A stretch of DNA of 64,000 nt. It comes from Chloroflexota bacterium (GTDB taxonomy: Bacteria > Chloroflexota > Dehalococcoidia > Bin125). The DNA is taken from NCBI GenBank assembly GCA_028875225.1, contig JAPPFB010000021.1, positions 87,308 to 151,307 on the forward strand, written 5' to 3'. The notes beneath the pieces are model-generated. The model had not been told where the DNA came from. It saw nothing but the letters and a program-made list of their open reading frames with translations, and made no database searches. Shown here in pieces: positions 25,918 through 35,379 of the stretch (the stretch's first letter is position 1; every line of letters begins with the position of its first letter). The position numbers were made by a program, and so were the translations under genes.

Positions 25918-26863
25918 AGCGGATCCTCGGATCGAGCACGCCGTATGAGATATCGGTCAGCAGGTTGGCGACGACAATGGCAATGGCAATCACCAGGATC
26001 ATCGCCTGCACAATCAGCAGGTCACGCTGCAACGCCGCCTGGACCAGCCAGCGCCCCATGCCGGGGATGTTGAAAATCTGCTCCACGATCACCGCGCCGG
26101 CGAACACGCGCGCCAGCAGCAGTCCAACAATCGTTACGACCGGTAGCAGGCCGTTGCGCAGCGCGTGCAGCGCGATCACCCGGCGCTCGCGCAGCCCTTT
26201 CGCGCGCGCCGTGCGGACATAGTCCTGCCGCATCACCTCCAGCATGGAGGATCGCGTCTGCCGCGCGACGATCGCCGAGAGCACCCAGCCCACGACAATC
26301 GTGGGCATGATCAGCGACTTGATCGATGCCACCGGATCGACCCAGATCCGTTCGAAGCCGGCCGCCGGCAGCACGTCCCAGGTCACGACCAGCAGCAGGA
26401 TCAGGATCAGGCCGGTCAGGTAGTCAGGGATCGCGACGCCGCCCACCGAGAGCATCGTCACCAGCCGGTCGGCGAGGGAGTTGGGCCTGATCGCCGACAG
26501 AACGCCTGCGGGAATGCCGATCAGCATTCCGACCACGATCGTGGCCACGCCCACGTGCAGCGTGTTCTGCAACCGTTGCAGCAGTTCCGGACCGATGTCG
26601 CGGTTGGTCAGCGTCGACTGACCGAAGTCGCCCGACGAGAGGATGTTGCCGATCCAGTCGACCATCTGCTCGGGAACGGACTTGTTCAGTCCCAACCGTT
26701 CCTCGATCTGCTGGCGGCGTTCCTCGGAGATTGCTTCGCCTTCGCCGGACAGCGCGGCCACGGGATCGCCGGGCAGGATGCGGAAGATCGCGAACGAAGC
26801 GATCGCGACCAGGATGATCACGGCGATCGACTGGAGCACACGGACCGAGATGTATGTCCACAT
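25910..26863 (-). CDS. ABC transporter permease, DppB/OppB type
   Basis: 317 residues, six membrane helices. The N-terminus RVLQSIAVIILVAIASFAIFRILPGDP is the DppB signature; the EAA loop is RSSMLEVMRQDYVRTARAKG; the C-terminus is ISYGVLDPRIRYG. Forms a heterodimer with the DppC-type permease encoded next. The substrate-binding protein lies upstream on the same strand across 175 bp. Confidence 0.93.
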   Translation of the reverse strand: MWTYISVRVLQSIAVIILVAIASFAIFRILPGDPVAALSGEGEAISEERRQQIEERLGLNKSVPEQMVDWIGNILSSGDFGQSTLTNRDIGPELLQRLQNTLHVGVATIVVGMLIGIPAGVLSAIRPNSLADRLVTMLSVGGVAIPDYLTGLILILLLVVTWDVLPAAGFERIWVDPVASIKSLIMPTIVVGWVLSAIVARQTRSSMLEVMRQDYVRTARAKGLRERRVIALHALRNGLLPVVTIVGLLLARVFAGAVIVEQIFNIPGMGRWLVQAALQRDLLIVQAMILVIAIAIVVANLLTDISYGVLDPRIRYG

Positions 26864-26960
26864 CGCAGCGTTCCGGTCAATCTTGCGTCACCGCTCGGAA
26901 GGACTGAAGGGAACTACCAAGGGTCACTGCCCGGTGGGAACCCCCCTCTGCCTTCGGCAT

Positions 26961-26988
26961 CTCCCCCCGCGTTGCGGGGGGGGGAGAG
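26961..26988. repeat. GC hairpin in transporter operon
   Basis: CTCCCCCCGC and GCGGGGGG stem with a GTT loop, in the 175-bp gap between the binding-protein and permease genes. Such a hairpin may stabilise the 3' end of the upstream binding-protein mRNA so that it is made in excess over the permeases. This role is inference. Confidence 0.6.
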
Positions 26989-27038
26989 ATGAGATGACGC
27001 CGGAGCAATCGTCTCAGCCGAAGGAGAGTGACTGATCG

Positions 27039-28877
27039 TTAGACCTCGTCGCTCCACAGCCAGCGGCTCTGCCATTTGCCTTCGCCGTTGAACAGCGTTT
27101 CTTCGGCGTTCTGGATGGCGTTGCGCACGCCAGTGAAGTTGACGCCGTAGAGCATCGTGTAGAAGTGACCCTCGCCAACGATGATGTCGTTGATGCGGCC
27201 GTAGAGCTGACGCCGCTCTTCGACATCGAACGTCGCCCGAGCGTCGGCGACCAGCTGGTCGAGCTCCGGGTGAATCGGGCTGGCTACGTCTTGCGGGCCG
27301 GTCGGGTTGTAGACCCCGGACTCGGTGTAGGCCAACGAAGCGATCCAGTCGGGCTCCGGGTAACGGCTCCAACCGGTGATCGTCATGTGGTACTCGCCAT
27401 TCTCGAAGAAGGCGGGGATGAACTGGACCAGCTCCAGCGGCTCGAAGGCCACATCGATGCCGAGCACTTCCTTGATCTGCTGGACGTAGACCTGGCAGGC
27501 GTCGATCTTGACCTGGTTGACATATGTCGTCAGCGAGAGTCCGCCCGCGGCGTTGAGCGCCTCGACGTCGACGCCCGACATGGCCAGCAGTTCCTTGGCC
27601 CGCTCGCGCCGGTCGGCGATGTTCGGGTAGGCGACCTGCGGGTTGCCCGGCACCTCGCTGTAGGCCAGCGTGCCGTTCGGCCACTGACCACCCAGCGCCT
27701 GGATCATCAGGTTGTTGTGTACGGCCTGGTTGACCGCTTCGGGGTGAACCGCGTGCATGATCGCCAGGCGCAGGTTCATGTTCTCGAGCGGCGCTTTCTT
27801 CGAGTTGAAGACCAGGATCTCCGAGACGAACGCGCCCTGCATCTCCACGATGCGCCAGTCGGGGTGCTCTTCCACCTGCGGGTTGAACTGCGGCTCGGGA
27901 ATGAACATCGTGTCCAGGTCGCCCGACAGACCGGTCGCGATCAGCGTCGAGTTCTCGGTGATGATGTCGTACCGCATCTCTTCGAAGTACGGCACCTGGC
28001 TGCCCGTCGCCGAGCCCGGCTCCGGTCCCCGCATCCAGTGATTCGGGTTGCGCTTGCCCAGCACGTGCGACTGGTCGACCCACTCGACGAAGCTGTACGG
28101 GCCCGTGCCGACCGGGTTGAGACCGTACTCGTCACCCAGTTCGTCTGCCGTCGGCACGTGGATCATCGCGCCGGCGCGGTCGCCCAACAGGTGCATGACG
28201 GCAGCCGACGGCTCCGACAGCAGATACGTGGCGGTCGTAGCGTCGGGCGTCTCGACCGTGTGCACTACCTCGAAGTTGGCTTTCGGCGTCGAGGCCGGAT
28301 GCGAGGTCACACGCTCGAGGTTGAGCTTGACGTCCTCGGAACTGAACGGCTCCCCGTTGTGGAAGCTCACGCCGTCGCGCAGCGAGAATATGATCGTCGT
28401 GTTGTCGGGGAACTCCCAGGACTCGGCGAGCGAAATGTCGCCGCGCTGGTTGTTCTCGGTGTCGTGCATGACCAGGTAGTCATGGAACGGCTGGAAGAAG
28501 TAGGCGTCCGTCCCCGAGGTGCCCGTGTGCGGGTCGAGGGACGTGGTATTGAGATGGACGCCGGCGTTCCACATCGGAGCAATGCCCGGTCCGGCCGCTG
28601 TCTGAGCGACCGCCGCCTGTTGCTGCTCCTGCTGTTGCTGCTGGGCCGGTGCGGCTTGCTGCTCTTGCGCTTGCGCCTGCTGCTCGGCCATCGCCTGCTG
28701 CTCTTGCGCCTGCTGCTGGACCTGCGCCGCCGCAGGCTGTGCGTCATCGTCGTCGTCGCCACAGCCAACCAATGCCAGACCTGCCGCGCCGACGCCGGCT
28801 CGCGCCGACGCCCGCAAGAGGGAACGCCTCGACATCTTGTTGCGCCGCATGCGCTGCCAATAGTTCCGCGTGCTCAT
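27039..28877 (-). CDS. Peptide-type ABC transporter substrate-binding lipoprotein (family 5), Tat-exported
   Basis: 612 residues. The N-terminus has a twin-arginine region (MSRRSLLRA, 15-23) and lipobox LVGC with Cys39. It is followed by a run of Asp and then about 45 residues very rich in Gln and Ala (47-93). The binding domain has SBP_bac_5 marks such as LRDGVSFHNGEPFSSEDV and VGTGPYSFVEW. It captures an oligopeptide or similar solute and hands it to the downstream DppBC permease. The low-complexity Gln/Ala segment probably acts as a flexible tether. Confidence 0.93.
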   Translation of the reverse strand: MSTRNYWQRMRRNKMSRRSLLRASARAGVGAAGLALVGCGDDDDDAQPAAAQVQQQAQEQQAMAEQQAQAQEQQAAPAQQQQQEQQQAAVAQTAAGPGIAPMWNAGVHLNTTSLDPHTGTSGTDAYFFQPFHDYLVMHDTENNQRGDISLAESWEFPDNTTIIFSLRDGVSFHNGEPFSSEDVKLNLERVTSHPASTPKANFEVVHTVETPDATTATYLLSEPSAAVMHLLGDRAGAMIHVPTADELGDEYGLNPVGTGPYSFVEWVDQSHVLGKRNPNHWMRGPEPGSATGSQVPYFEEMRYDIITENSTLIATGLSGDLDTMFIPEPQFNPQVEEHPDWRIVEMQGAFVSEILVFNSKKAPLENMNLRLAIMHAVHPEAVNQAVHNNLMIQALGGQWPNGTLAYSEVPGNPQVAYPNIADRRERAKELLAMSGVDVEALNAAGGLSLTTYVNQVKIDACQVYVQQIKEVLGIDVAFEPLELVQFIPAFFENGEYHMTITGWSRYPEPDWIASLAYTESGVYNPTGPQDVASPIHPELDQLVADARATFDVEERRQLYGRINDIIVGEGHFYTMLYGVNFTGVRNAIQNAEETLFNGEGKWQSRWLWSDEV

Positions 28878-29025
28878 CTACCAGTTCCTTTCCGTCGGCG
28901 TCTCTGCCGGCCAGTCCTGGGCACGGCCGACCGTCACTCTGAGCGCGCCGCCAATCTGGGAAGCAGGCTACCACGCCCCTCCGACACCAGCGACGCGTCG
29001 AATCTGGGGCGAGGCAATTCCGCGG

Positions 29026-30852
29026 CTAATCCGTCGGCCGCGAGAACTCGATCGGACCGCCGCCCACGACATGCAGACTGGCAACCAGTTCCACGCGTCC
29101 CGCGCTCGTCTCAAACTCGGCGGTCGTCATTTGGCTGGTCACTTCGCCGTCGGATCCGACCAGCGTGAACACCGTGGAGTAGTACTCGATCGACGTGATC
29201 GTGACGCTCTCGGCGAGCAACTCGGCGGTGTCGGCTTTGAGGATCTGGGCGACGTGATCGAACCGATCGTCGCCCGGAATCAGCGGTCCGCTTTCGATCA
29301 CCAGCTCATAGACGGGCGGTCCGCCGCCGCCGGTCGTGCGCGTCACCCAGGCGATTTCGAGCAAAGCCTGCAATGGATTGAGATTGAAGCGATCTGGTTG
29401 GCCAAGAAACTCGTCAACGGTCGCTTCGGCAAAGCCCAGCAAGGCTGGACTCGACGGCGACCAGACCGGTTCGCCTGCCTCCTCAGCGTCGCTGGTCCAG
29501 ACGCCGTCGCGGCTCCAGAACAGGCGGAAGGTGCTGGCGTCGTCGATATTCACTGTCGTCTCGAACGCGCCCGCAACGCGAGAACTGCGAACGATTGTCG
29601 AGGCCAGTCGCGCTTCGCCGTCGATCGAGGCCTGGGCGACAAACTGAACGTGCAACTCGTCGGCTTCGGCCATCCAACGGGCGGCCAGTTCCAGCAGTTG
29701 GTCTGGCGCTAGCAGTTCCGGCGGTTCGTCGCCGGAGTCGTCTTGCGCGCCGGGGTCATCGTCGAAGTCGCCCAGCGGCTCCAGGAACGACCCGTCCACC
29801 AACGGCTCCGGCGTCGGAAACGCGAGCGGCTCGTTCCAGGCGATCAGGGTGGCCACCGTCGAGACGTAGAATCCGACAGCCTCATCCGAGTCGTCCGACC
29901 CTGCTGCATCGTCTGCACTGCCCGCGTCGTCGCCCGACAGGCCGAACACGTCGCGCAGTCTGACCTCCGTCTCAACCAGCAAGGGCGCCCCGGACGCCTG
30001 GCTGATCGCCAGGCGCAGCTGCATCGAATCGATCTCTCCGGCAGCCGCTTCGATGCCCCACGCCTGCAGTTGCTGCGCAGCCGTGGCATCGAGCGATTCG
30101 GGATCAATCGTGCATTCGACAATCCAGGCCGGCTCGCCGGCGTGTTGCCCCTCCACGGTCGTGCCGCCAACCGCGTCGACGCAGCCGAAGGTTTGTCCCA
30201 GTTGTTCTCGGTCGGTCAGATCCGTCGGACTGGCGCCCAGAATGCCCGACAGGCCATCCAGTGTCTCCTCGAACTGATCGCTCAGATCGATCCAGCCCTC
30301 CATCTGGGGCATGGAGAGATAGGCGGCGTTCTCCTCGATCAGCACGCGCATCAGCAGAGGCTCATCCAGTTCGGCTTCCGCGTCGCCGGCGAGTTCGCCC
30401 GCCACCTCGAACAACGAGCTGGCGTCGATCACCACGAACGCCGTGTAGGGCTCCATCTGGACGGTGACCGTCGTCGCGACCTGCGCGGCGAGCCCGCCCA
30501 GGTTGAGGTCCACGTCGATCGCCATCTCCCACGACTCCAGCTCGGCGACCCAGGATTCGAATGCGCCCCTCGCTGCGGCAAACAGCGGATCCTCGTCCTC
30601 CAACTCGGCTGCCTGTTCCGGCTGACCCGCAGCCGGCTCGTCCGCCTGCTGTGACTGTGAATCCTGCTCAGACTCCGAGGACTGCTCAGGCGCCGCGCGC
30701 TGCGTGGTCGACTCGCTGGCGCCTTGCTCGGTCGGCGCCTCCTGCTGCTCGGCCTGCGACGGCTGTGGTTGCGACTCGTCGTCACTGCACCCCGCAACGA
30801 CCAAACCCAGGGCGATCATCAGCGCCAGCGGCACCAGAAACAACGCACGCAT
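29026..30852 (-). CDS. Large lipoprotein with two LolA/LppX-like domains
   Basis: 608 residues. Signal peptide with lipobox VAGC (Cys22), then a 60-residue Gln/Ser/Glu-rich tether (23-85). Two similar half-sized domains follow (about 88-310 and 385-600), each with strands such as AIDVDLNLGGLAAQ / LHVQFVAQASIDG and long beta-meander patterns typical of LolA/LppX/LprG lipid-binding barrels or DUF6612-like folds. An acidic Asp/Ser linker separates them. Probably a surface lipoprotein; lipid binding is inference. Divergence or shared operon with the binding-protein gene is not clear: 148 bp lie between. Confidence 0.7.
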   Translation of the reverse strand: MRALFLVPLALMIALGLVVAGCSDDESQPQPSQAEQQEAPTEQGASESTTQRAAPEQSSESEQDSQSQQADEPAAGQPEQAAELEDEDPLFAAARGAFESWVAELESWEMAIDVDLNLGGLAAQVATTVTVQMEPYTAFVVIDASSLFEVAGELAGDAEAELDEPLLMRVLIEENAAYLSMPQMEGWIDLSDQFEETLDGLSGILGASPTDLTDREQLGQTFGCVDAVGGTTVEGQHAGEPAWIVECTIDPESLDATAAQQLQAWGIEAAAGEIDSMQLRLAISQASGAPLLVETEVRLRDVFGLSGDDAGSADDAAGSDDSDEAVGFYVSTVATLIAWNEPLAFPTPEPLVDGSFLEPLGDFDDDPGAQDDSGDEPPELLAPDQLLELAARWMAEADELHVQFVAQASIDGEARLASTIVRSSRVAGAFETTVNIDDASTFRLFWSRDGVWTSDAEEAGEPVWSPSSPALLGFAEATVDEFLGQPDRFNLNPLQALLEIAWVTRTTGGGGPPVYELVIESGPLIPGDDRFDHVAQILKADTAELLAESVTITSIEYYSTVFTLVGSDGEVTSQMTTAEFETSAGRVELVASLHVVGGGPIEFSRPTD

Positions 30853-30937
30853 ACAGCCACCTCCACACGGTCATTCGCAGTGGATTCACTGTATCGCGCA
30901 CTCGCGGGCTGGCACCCCGCGATTGAGGTAGCGGCGC

Positions 30938-31918
30938 CTACGCAGCCGACAGCGCCAGCGCCCGGATTTCGCCGAACTCCCGGTCCAGCTTGCGCCAGCT
31001 GTCGCCGCCGTCCTCACTCAGGTAGACGTAGCCGTAGAGCGTCGCTGCGGCAATCGTGTCGGGCGCTGAGGGGTGGCTGGCCAGCCAGTAGACCACCGAC
31101 TTTGGTGCGACCGGCAGCTCGCAGGGCGCCCAGGTCCGGCCGCCGTCGGTCGTGCGCTGAATCGCGCCGGTCGTGCCGGGAATGCCGTCGCCGCTGGCGA
31201 CGAACATCGTGTTCGGATCGTCATGCTTGACGATCATCGCGCGGCAGTACGACCGCGGCGTCCGCTCGGTCAGCGGCGGAAACTCGTGCTGTAGCCAGGA
31301 CTCGCCTTCGTCGTCCGACCGGGCGATTCCGAAGGGGCTGGTGGCAAAAGTCGCCGCACCCTCGGGCGCGGTCGCGCGGCCCATGCAGTGGATGTCGGCC
31401 TGGAACGTCTCCGGCCCCAGCGGATTGCCCCGCACCCAAGTGTCGCCGCCGTCGATCGACTTGTGTACCCCGTCGACCTCAACTCCGGCGTAGATGCGCT
31501 GCGAATTCAGCGGGTCGATCACCACCACCGTCGTCCGCGGCGTCCCAATCGGACATTCTTCAACAATGTCGACCGGCAGGTCGTCCCACGATTGTCCGCC
31601 GTCGCGCGAGCGCCGAACGCCCGGGCGTCCGCCGGCGAATATCGTGCTGGTGTCGCTCGGGTCGACGGCCAGCGACCACGTCTGCCGGTCCGGCTCGTAG
31701 CTGTCGACCACGCTCCAGCTCGACCCGTTGTCCTCGGACAGCAGCAGCGCTTCATCCGCCCCCGCCATCAAACGGTTGGCGTCATCGGGAAACACCACCA
31801 GCGATCGGACCGACTGCTCGCCGACGCCCCGCCCCTTCTGCCACACCCCACCGCCATCGGGCGAGCGCCAGACCCCCTGTCCAATCGTGCCTACGTGAAT
31901 CATGATCTGGTCCGACAT
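30938..31918 (-). CDS. Seven-bladed Asp-box (BNR/sortilin-like) propeller protein
   Basis: 326 residues composed of seven Asp-box repeats of the S-x-D-x-G-x-x-W type: SPDGGGVW, SEDNGSSW, SRDGGQSW, SIDGGDTW, SDDEGESW, TTDGGRTW and SEDGGDSW. Seven copies fit a single seven-bladed beta-propeller. No signal peptide appears from the chosen ATG, which is preceded by GAGG, so it may be cytoplasmic. Members are often described as exo-alpha-sialidase-like or photosystem assembly-like (Ycf48), but no catalytic triad is seen here. Function unknown. Confidence 0.8.
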   Translation of the reverse strand: MSDQIMIHVGTIGQGVWRSPDGGGVWQKGRGVGEQSVRSLVVFPDDANRLMAGADEALLLSEDNGSSWSVVDSYEPDRQTWSLAVDPSDTSTIFAGGRPGVRRSRDGGQSWDDLPVDIVEECPIGTPRTTVVVIDPLNSQRIYAGVEVDGVHKSIDGGDTWVRGNPLGPETFQADIHCMGRATAPEGAATFATSPFGIARSDDEGESWLQHEFPPLTERTPRSYCRAMIVKHDDPNTMFVASGDGIPGTTGAIQRTTDGGRTWAPCELPVAPKSVVYWLASHPSAPDTIAAATLYGYVYLSEDGGDSWRKLDREFGEIRALALSAA

Positions 31919-32219
31919 ATCGCGCCTCTTCTCTGTCGTAGTTGCCGTCAGGGTAGGCGTTTCGCATTCACCGCAACCGACGCCACTCTCCACTCCCCAC
32001 CATTCCCAACTCCACCGCCGTCACTCCCAGCCCCAACCCCGTCATTCCCAGCTCTGCTGGGAATCTCGCCCCCTTTTGAGCATCGCAACAAACGAGATTC
32101 CCAGCAGAGCTGGGAATGACGGAATCAAGGCTCAAAGTCAAGGTAGAGGTGCACTCACTTTTGGCGTCACTCCGTACACGCTGGCAACCAGGACAGATCG
32201 CATCTCCGTCGCGCACCCC
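31919..32219. other. 301-bp gene-free region
   Basis: Lies between the propeller gene start and the 3' end of the carboxylase gene. It includes an irregular C-rich tract (31981-32040) with partial repeats, then the inverted palindrome pair described separately. No plausible gene. A promoter for the propeller gene should be on the minus strand but no strong match is visible. Confidence 0.65.
32039..32122. repeat. Dispersed palindromic repeat, perfect inverted pair
   Basis: Copies 32039-32068 and 32093-32122 are exact 30-bp reverse complements. Each has CCGTCATT...ATCTCG ends around a CCCAGC...GCTGGG hairpin. A spacer of 24 bp separates them, so the pair can form either two small hairpins or one large cruciform. 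Confidence 0.9.
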
Positions 32220-33782
32220 TTACGGCATGTACGGATACGGACACGGACCCAGCTGCGTCCGCAGAATTGCCTGAGCATCCTCCACAAACTCGCACAGCAG
32301 CGGGCGCGTTTCCGCCGGATCGATGATGTCCTGGCCCGTCGCCTCCGCCGTCCGGAAGGGGGAAGCGAGGTCCTGCAGACGCTGTTCGATCTCCGCCTGT
32401 TTGGCCTCTGGATCGTCGGCCGTGTCAATCTCCCGCCGATAGGCGGCCATCGCCCCGCCCTCGATGTGCATCGAGCCCCAGCGGCCAGAGGGCCAGGCCC
32501 AGCGCTGGAACATCCCCGTCGGACGGTGCTGACACTGCCCCGCGACGCCGAAGATGCGGCCCATCACGACCGTCGCCCAGGGCATCTGCGACTGGCAGGT
32601 GGCCATCACCAGCCGCGCGCCGGCCCGCTCGATGCCCAGCTTCTCCGACTCGATCCCGACCATGAATCCGGGCTCGTCGGCGAACGAGATCATCGGCAGG
32701 TGGAACATGTCGCAGAGCTGGATCAGGCGGATCACCTTGCTCCCGCCCTTGACGTCGGTTGAACCGCCCTCGTGCATCGGGTTGTTGGCCATCACTCCGA
32801 CCGGATAGCCGTTGATCCGCGCCAGTCCCGTAATCCGCGAGCGGCCGTAGAACGGCGCGATCTCGAAGAACGATCCCTCATCCACGCACCAGTTGATCGC
32901 CCGGTGCCCGTCGTACGCCCGCCGCCGATCCCGAGGCACCAGCCGACGCAACCGCTCCTCGCGGCGGTTCGGATCGTCGGTCGGCTCCGCTCGCTCCGGC
33001 ATCTCATACACGTTCTGCGGCAGGTAGCTGAGAAACTGCCGAATCTGGCGGAAGGCGTCCTCCTCGTCCTCGGCCAGGTTGTCGACCGAGCCCGACTGGT
33101 AGACGTGGATCCGCTCGTCGCCCAGGTCCTCCTTGGTCACGTCGTAGCCCAGCGCCGCCTTGACCACCGGCGGACCGCCGGGGAAGAGCTGCGAAATGCC
33201 TTTGACCATGATCGTGAAGTGGGCCATGCAGGCATTGACCGCGGGCAGCCCCGCGACCGATCCCATCACCGCCGAAACCACGGGCACATTGCGCAGCAGG
33301 TCGGTGTCGAAGGTCGACCACATGTTGCCGTCGGGCAGATACGTGCGGCCCAGCGTCTCGAATCCGCGCACCGAGCCGCCCGCCGCGTCCAGCATCCGCA
33401 CGTACGGCAGGCGCCACTCCAGCGCCCGCTGGTTCGAGCGTTTCTCCGAGCCCAGTCCGTCCGATCCGTCGCCGCCGCCCGATCCGCCGCGCACCGTGAA
33501 ATCGCCCGCCGAGACCACCACCTTGCGCCCATTGACCTTGCCGAACCCCTCGATGGCGCCCTTGGGCGTGAACGCGACCAGCTCCCCCGCCTCGTCATAC
33601 TCCGGCCGGCCGACGAGCGACATGAACTCGGTCAGTGTGCCCGGATCCAGCAGCCCGTCAATCCGCTCGTTGACCAGCAACTTCCCCCGTCGCCGCTGCC
33701 GAGCCACCCCCTCCGGCCCACCCCGACCCTTGGCCAGCTCCTTGCGCTTGGCAATCTCGGCAATCTCTTGTTCCCAGGTCAT
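32220..33782 (-). CDS. Acyl-CoA carboxylase carboxyltransferase (beta) subunit
   Basis: 520 residues, like propionyl-/acetyl-CoA carboxylase beta subunits. Transfers CO2 from carboxybiotin to an acyl-CoA. N-terminal GKLLVNERIDGLLDPGTLTE is typical, and the GGVQ-type segments and LPMISFADEPGFMVG with GA(R)LVMATCQSQMPW mark the crotonase-like N and C halves. Related decarboxylase beta/alpha subunits have the same fold. Its biotin carboxylase alpha subunit is not in the window. Product class (propionyl, acetyl, methylcrotonyl or geranyl) is not assignable. Confidence 0.9.
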   Translation of the reverse strand: MTWEQEIAEIAKRKELAKGRGGPEGVARQRRRGKLLVNERIDGLLDPGTLTEFMSLVGRPEYDEAGELVAFTPKGAIEGFGKVNGRKVVVSAGDFTVRGGSGGGDGSDGLGSEKRSNQRALEWRLPYVRMLDAAGGSVRGFETLGRTYLPDGNMWSTFDTDLLRNVPVVSAVMGSVAGLPAVNACMAHFTIMVKGISQLFPGGPPVVKAALGYDVTKEDLGDERIHVYQSGSVDNLAEDEEDAFRQIRQFLSYLPQNVYEMPERAEPTDDPNRREERLRRLVPRDRRRAYDGHRAINWCVDEGSFFEIAPFYGRSRITGLARINGYPVGVMANNPMHEGGSTDVKGGSKVIRLIQLCDMFHLPMISFADEPGFMVGIESEKLGIERAGARLVMATCQSQMPWATVVMGRIFGVAGQCQHRPTGMFQRWAWPSGRWGSMHIEGGAMAAYRREIDTADDPEAKQAEIEQRLQDLASPFRTAEATGQDIIDPAETRPLLCEFVEDAQAILRTQLGPCPYPYMP

Positions 33783-33888
33783 AGTCGGCTCCGTCGCTTC
33801 GTAATCTTGGAGCAGGTTACGAGGCCTGTGCTCCAGAGAGGATCAGCCAATGACGACGAGGAGGTCGACGACAGGTGGAGCTTCTAGT

Positions 33889-34383
33889 TCAGCGCGCCGC
33901 CGCGATGGCCGACTGGGCGCGCTCCTGTAGGTCGAGTTGCGGCGACCACTCGGCGTCGATCTGAGTGCGAATCATGGTCGCTTTCACTGCCGAGGCGAAC
34001 TCCTGGACCGCGAGTTGCTGCAGCGACTCGGTCAACGTCTGCTCGGGATCCGGCGCCAGCCGCTTGCCGCGCGTCCACCAGGCCTGCTGCATCGTCTCGT
34101 CCGAGGCCTGCATCAGGACTTCCTCGGTGACCGCGCGATGACGAACGAGCGCATACAGGATCTGCACCGGGGTCTGCGGAGGTTCGAGCCGCGCCGGCGG
34201 CAGGTCCTCCGGCCAGATCAGGTCTGCCTCGGCCGAACACGCCTCGGCCGCGCAGTCGGCGAGGGAGCCGATCGGCGTCGGACGATGCAACTGTTCCTCG
34301 GTCGCACCGGCGAGCGCCGTCGTCAGCACCCGCCGCGTCAGCAGCAGCGCGTAGCCCCAGGCTTCGGCGGCGTCCGACTTCAT
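33889..34383 (-). CDS. DinB-like four-helix protein (tentative)
   Basis: 164 mostly helical residues. Three long helices carry patterns similar to DinB/DUF664 (VQILYALVRHRAVTEEVL, LQQLAVQEFASAVKATMI), but the usual three metal-binding His residues are not clearly present. Lies six bases after the stop of dapA on the same strand, so it may be the last gene of the dap run. Function unknown. Confidence 0.55.
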   Translation of the reverse strand: MKSDAAEAWGYALLLTRRVLTTALAGATEEQLHRPTPIGSLADCAAEACSAEADLIWPEDLPPARLEPPQTPVQILYALVRHRAVTEEVLMQASDETMQQAWWTRGKRLAPDPEQTLTESLQQLAVQEFASAVKATMIRTQIDAEWSPQLDLQERAQSAIAAAR

Positions 34384-34389
34384 CCCGGT

Positions 34390-35307
34390 CTAGATCAGGT
34401 CCTGGCCGCCCGCGACTTCGAGTGCGGAGCGGATCGTGGCCTGGATGCCTTCGTCCGGGTCGGCCAGCGGCGCCCGCAGCGGACCGGCGTTGAAGCCGAT
34501 GTCGTTCAGCGCCCACTTGACCGGCGCCGGATTGCCAATCAGGAACATCGCCTTCACCAGCGGCGCGAGCTTGACGTGGATGCGTCCTGCCTCCGCCGTG
34601 TCGCCCCGCTCCCAGGCGTCGTACATCGCCTTGAGCTGCCCGCCAACAAGGTGCGAGATCACCGAGACGGTCCCGTGCCCACCCATCGCGAGAAGGGCAA
34701 GGTTGTCTTGGTCATTGCCGCTCCACATGCGGAAGCCCGGCGGAGCCGTGCGGATGATCTCGGCGATCTGTTCCAGGTCACCCGAGGCTTCCTTGACACC
34801 GACAATGTTGGAGCAGTCTTCCGCCAGCCGGACAACCGTCTGCGCCGACATGTTCAGCCCGGTCCGTCCCGGCACGTTGTAGAGCATGATCGGCGTCTCG
34901 GGCACGGCGTCGGCGACCGCTTTGAAGTGGTGGTAGAGGCCATCCTGCGACGGCTTGTTGTAGTAGGGCACGACCTGCAGCAGGCCGTCAACGTCGAGCT
35001 TTGCCGCCTGCTCGGAGGCGTCGACCGCAGTCGCGGTGCTGTTCGAACCCGTCCCCGCAATCAGCGTCCCGCCGGCGTCGTGAACCACGTCCGCAAGCTC
35101 GCGGAAGAGCACTCGCTCCTCCTCGTGCGTCAGGGTTGGCGACTCACCCGTCGTACCGGACACCACGACGCCGTCGGAGCCCGACTTGAGCAGCGCCGAA
35201 GCCAGATGCTGCGCCTGCTCGACATCGATGCCGCCGGCCTCGGTCATCGGCGTCACCATCGCTGTGTAGAGGCGTCCCCAGTTCGGAGCGTCGTTTGCTT
35301 CAGTCAT
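34390..35307 (-). CDS. dapA: 4-Hydroxy-tetrahydrodipicolinate synthase
   Basis: Condenses pyruvate with aspartate semialdehyde, the first committed step to diaminopimelate and lysine. 305 residues. TIM-barrel marks: GTTGES (51-56), YYNKPS, YNVPGRTG with the catalytic Tyr143, and the Schiff-base Lys172 in GVKEASGD. The ATG used matches the usual N-terminus (RLYTAMVTPM). Its substrate-producing enzyme asd and the following enzyme dapB are two and three genes upstream on the same strand, so the run is a lysine/peptidoglycan precursor operon. Confidence 0.95.
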   Translation of the reverse strand: MTEANDAPNWGRLYTAMVTPMTEAGGIDVEQAQHLASALLKSGSDGVVVSGTTGESPTLTHEEERVLFRELADVVHDAGGTLIAGTGSNSTATAVDASEQAAKLDVDGLLQVVPYYNKPSQDGLYHHFKAVADAVPETPIMLYNVPGRTGLNMSAQTVVRLAEDCSNIVGVKEASGDLEQIAEIIRTAPPGFRMWSGNDQDNLALLAMGGHGTVSVISHLVGGQLKAMYDAWERGDTAEAGRIHVKLAPLVKAMFLIGNPAPVKWALNDIGFNAGPLRAPLADPDEGIQATIRSALEVAGGQDLI

Positions 35308-35379
35308 GATTCGGGCTTTCCGTCGGTCGGGATCCAAAGATCAAGGCTACTAGGTTGCGCCCGCTCAATTCCAAATGCC

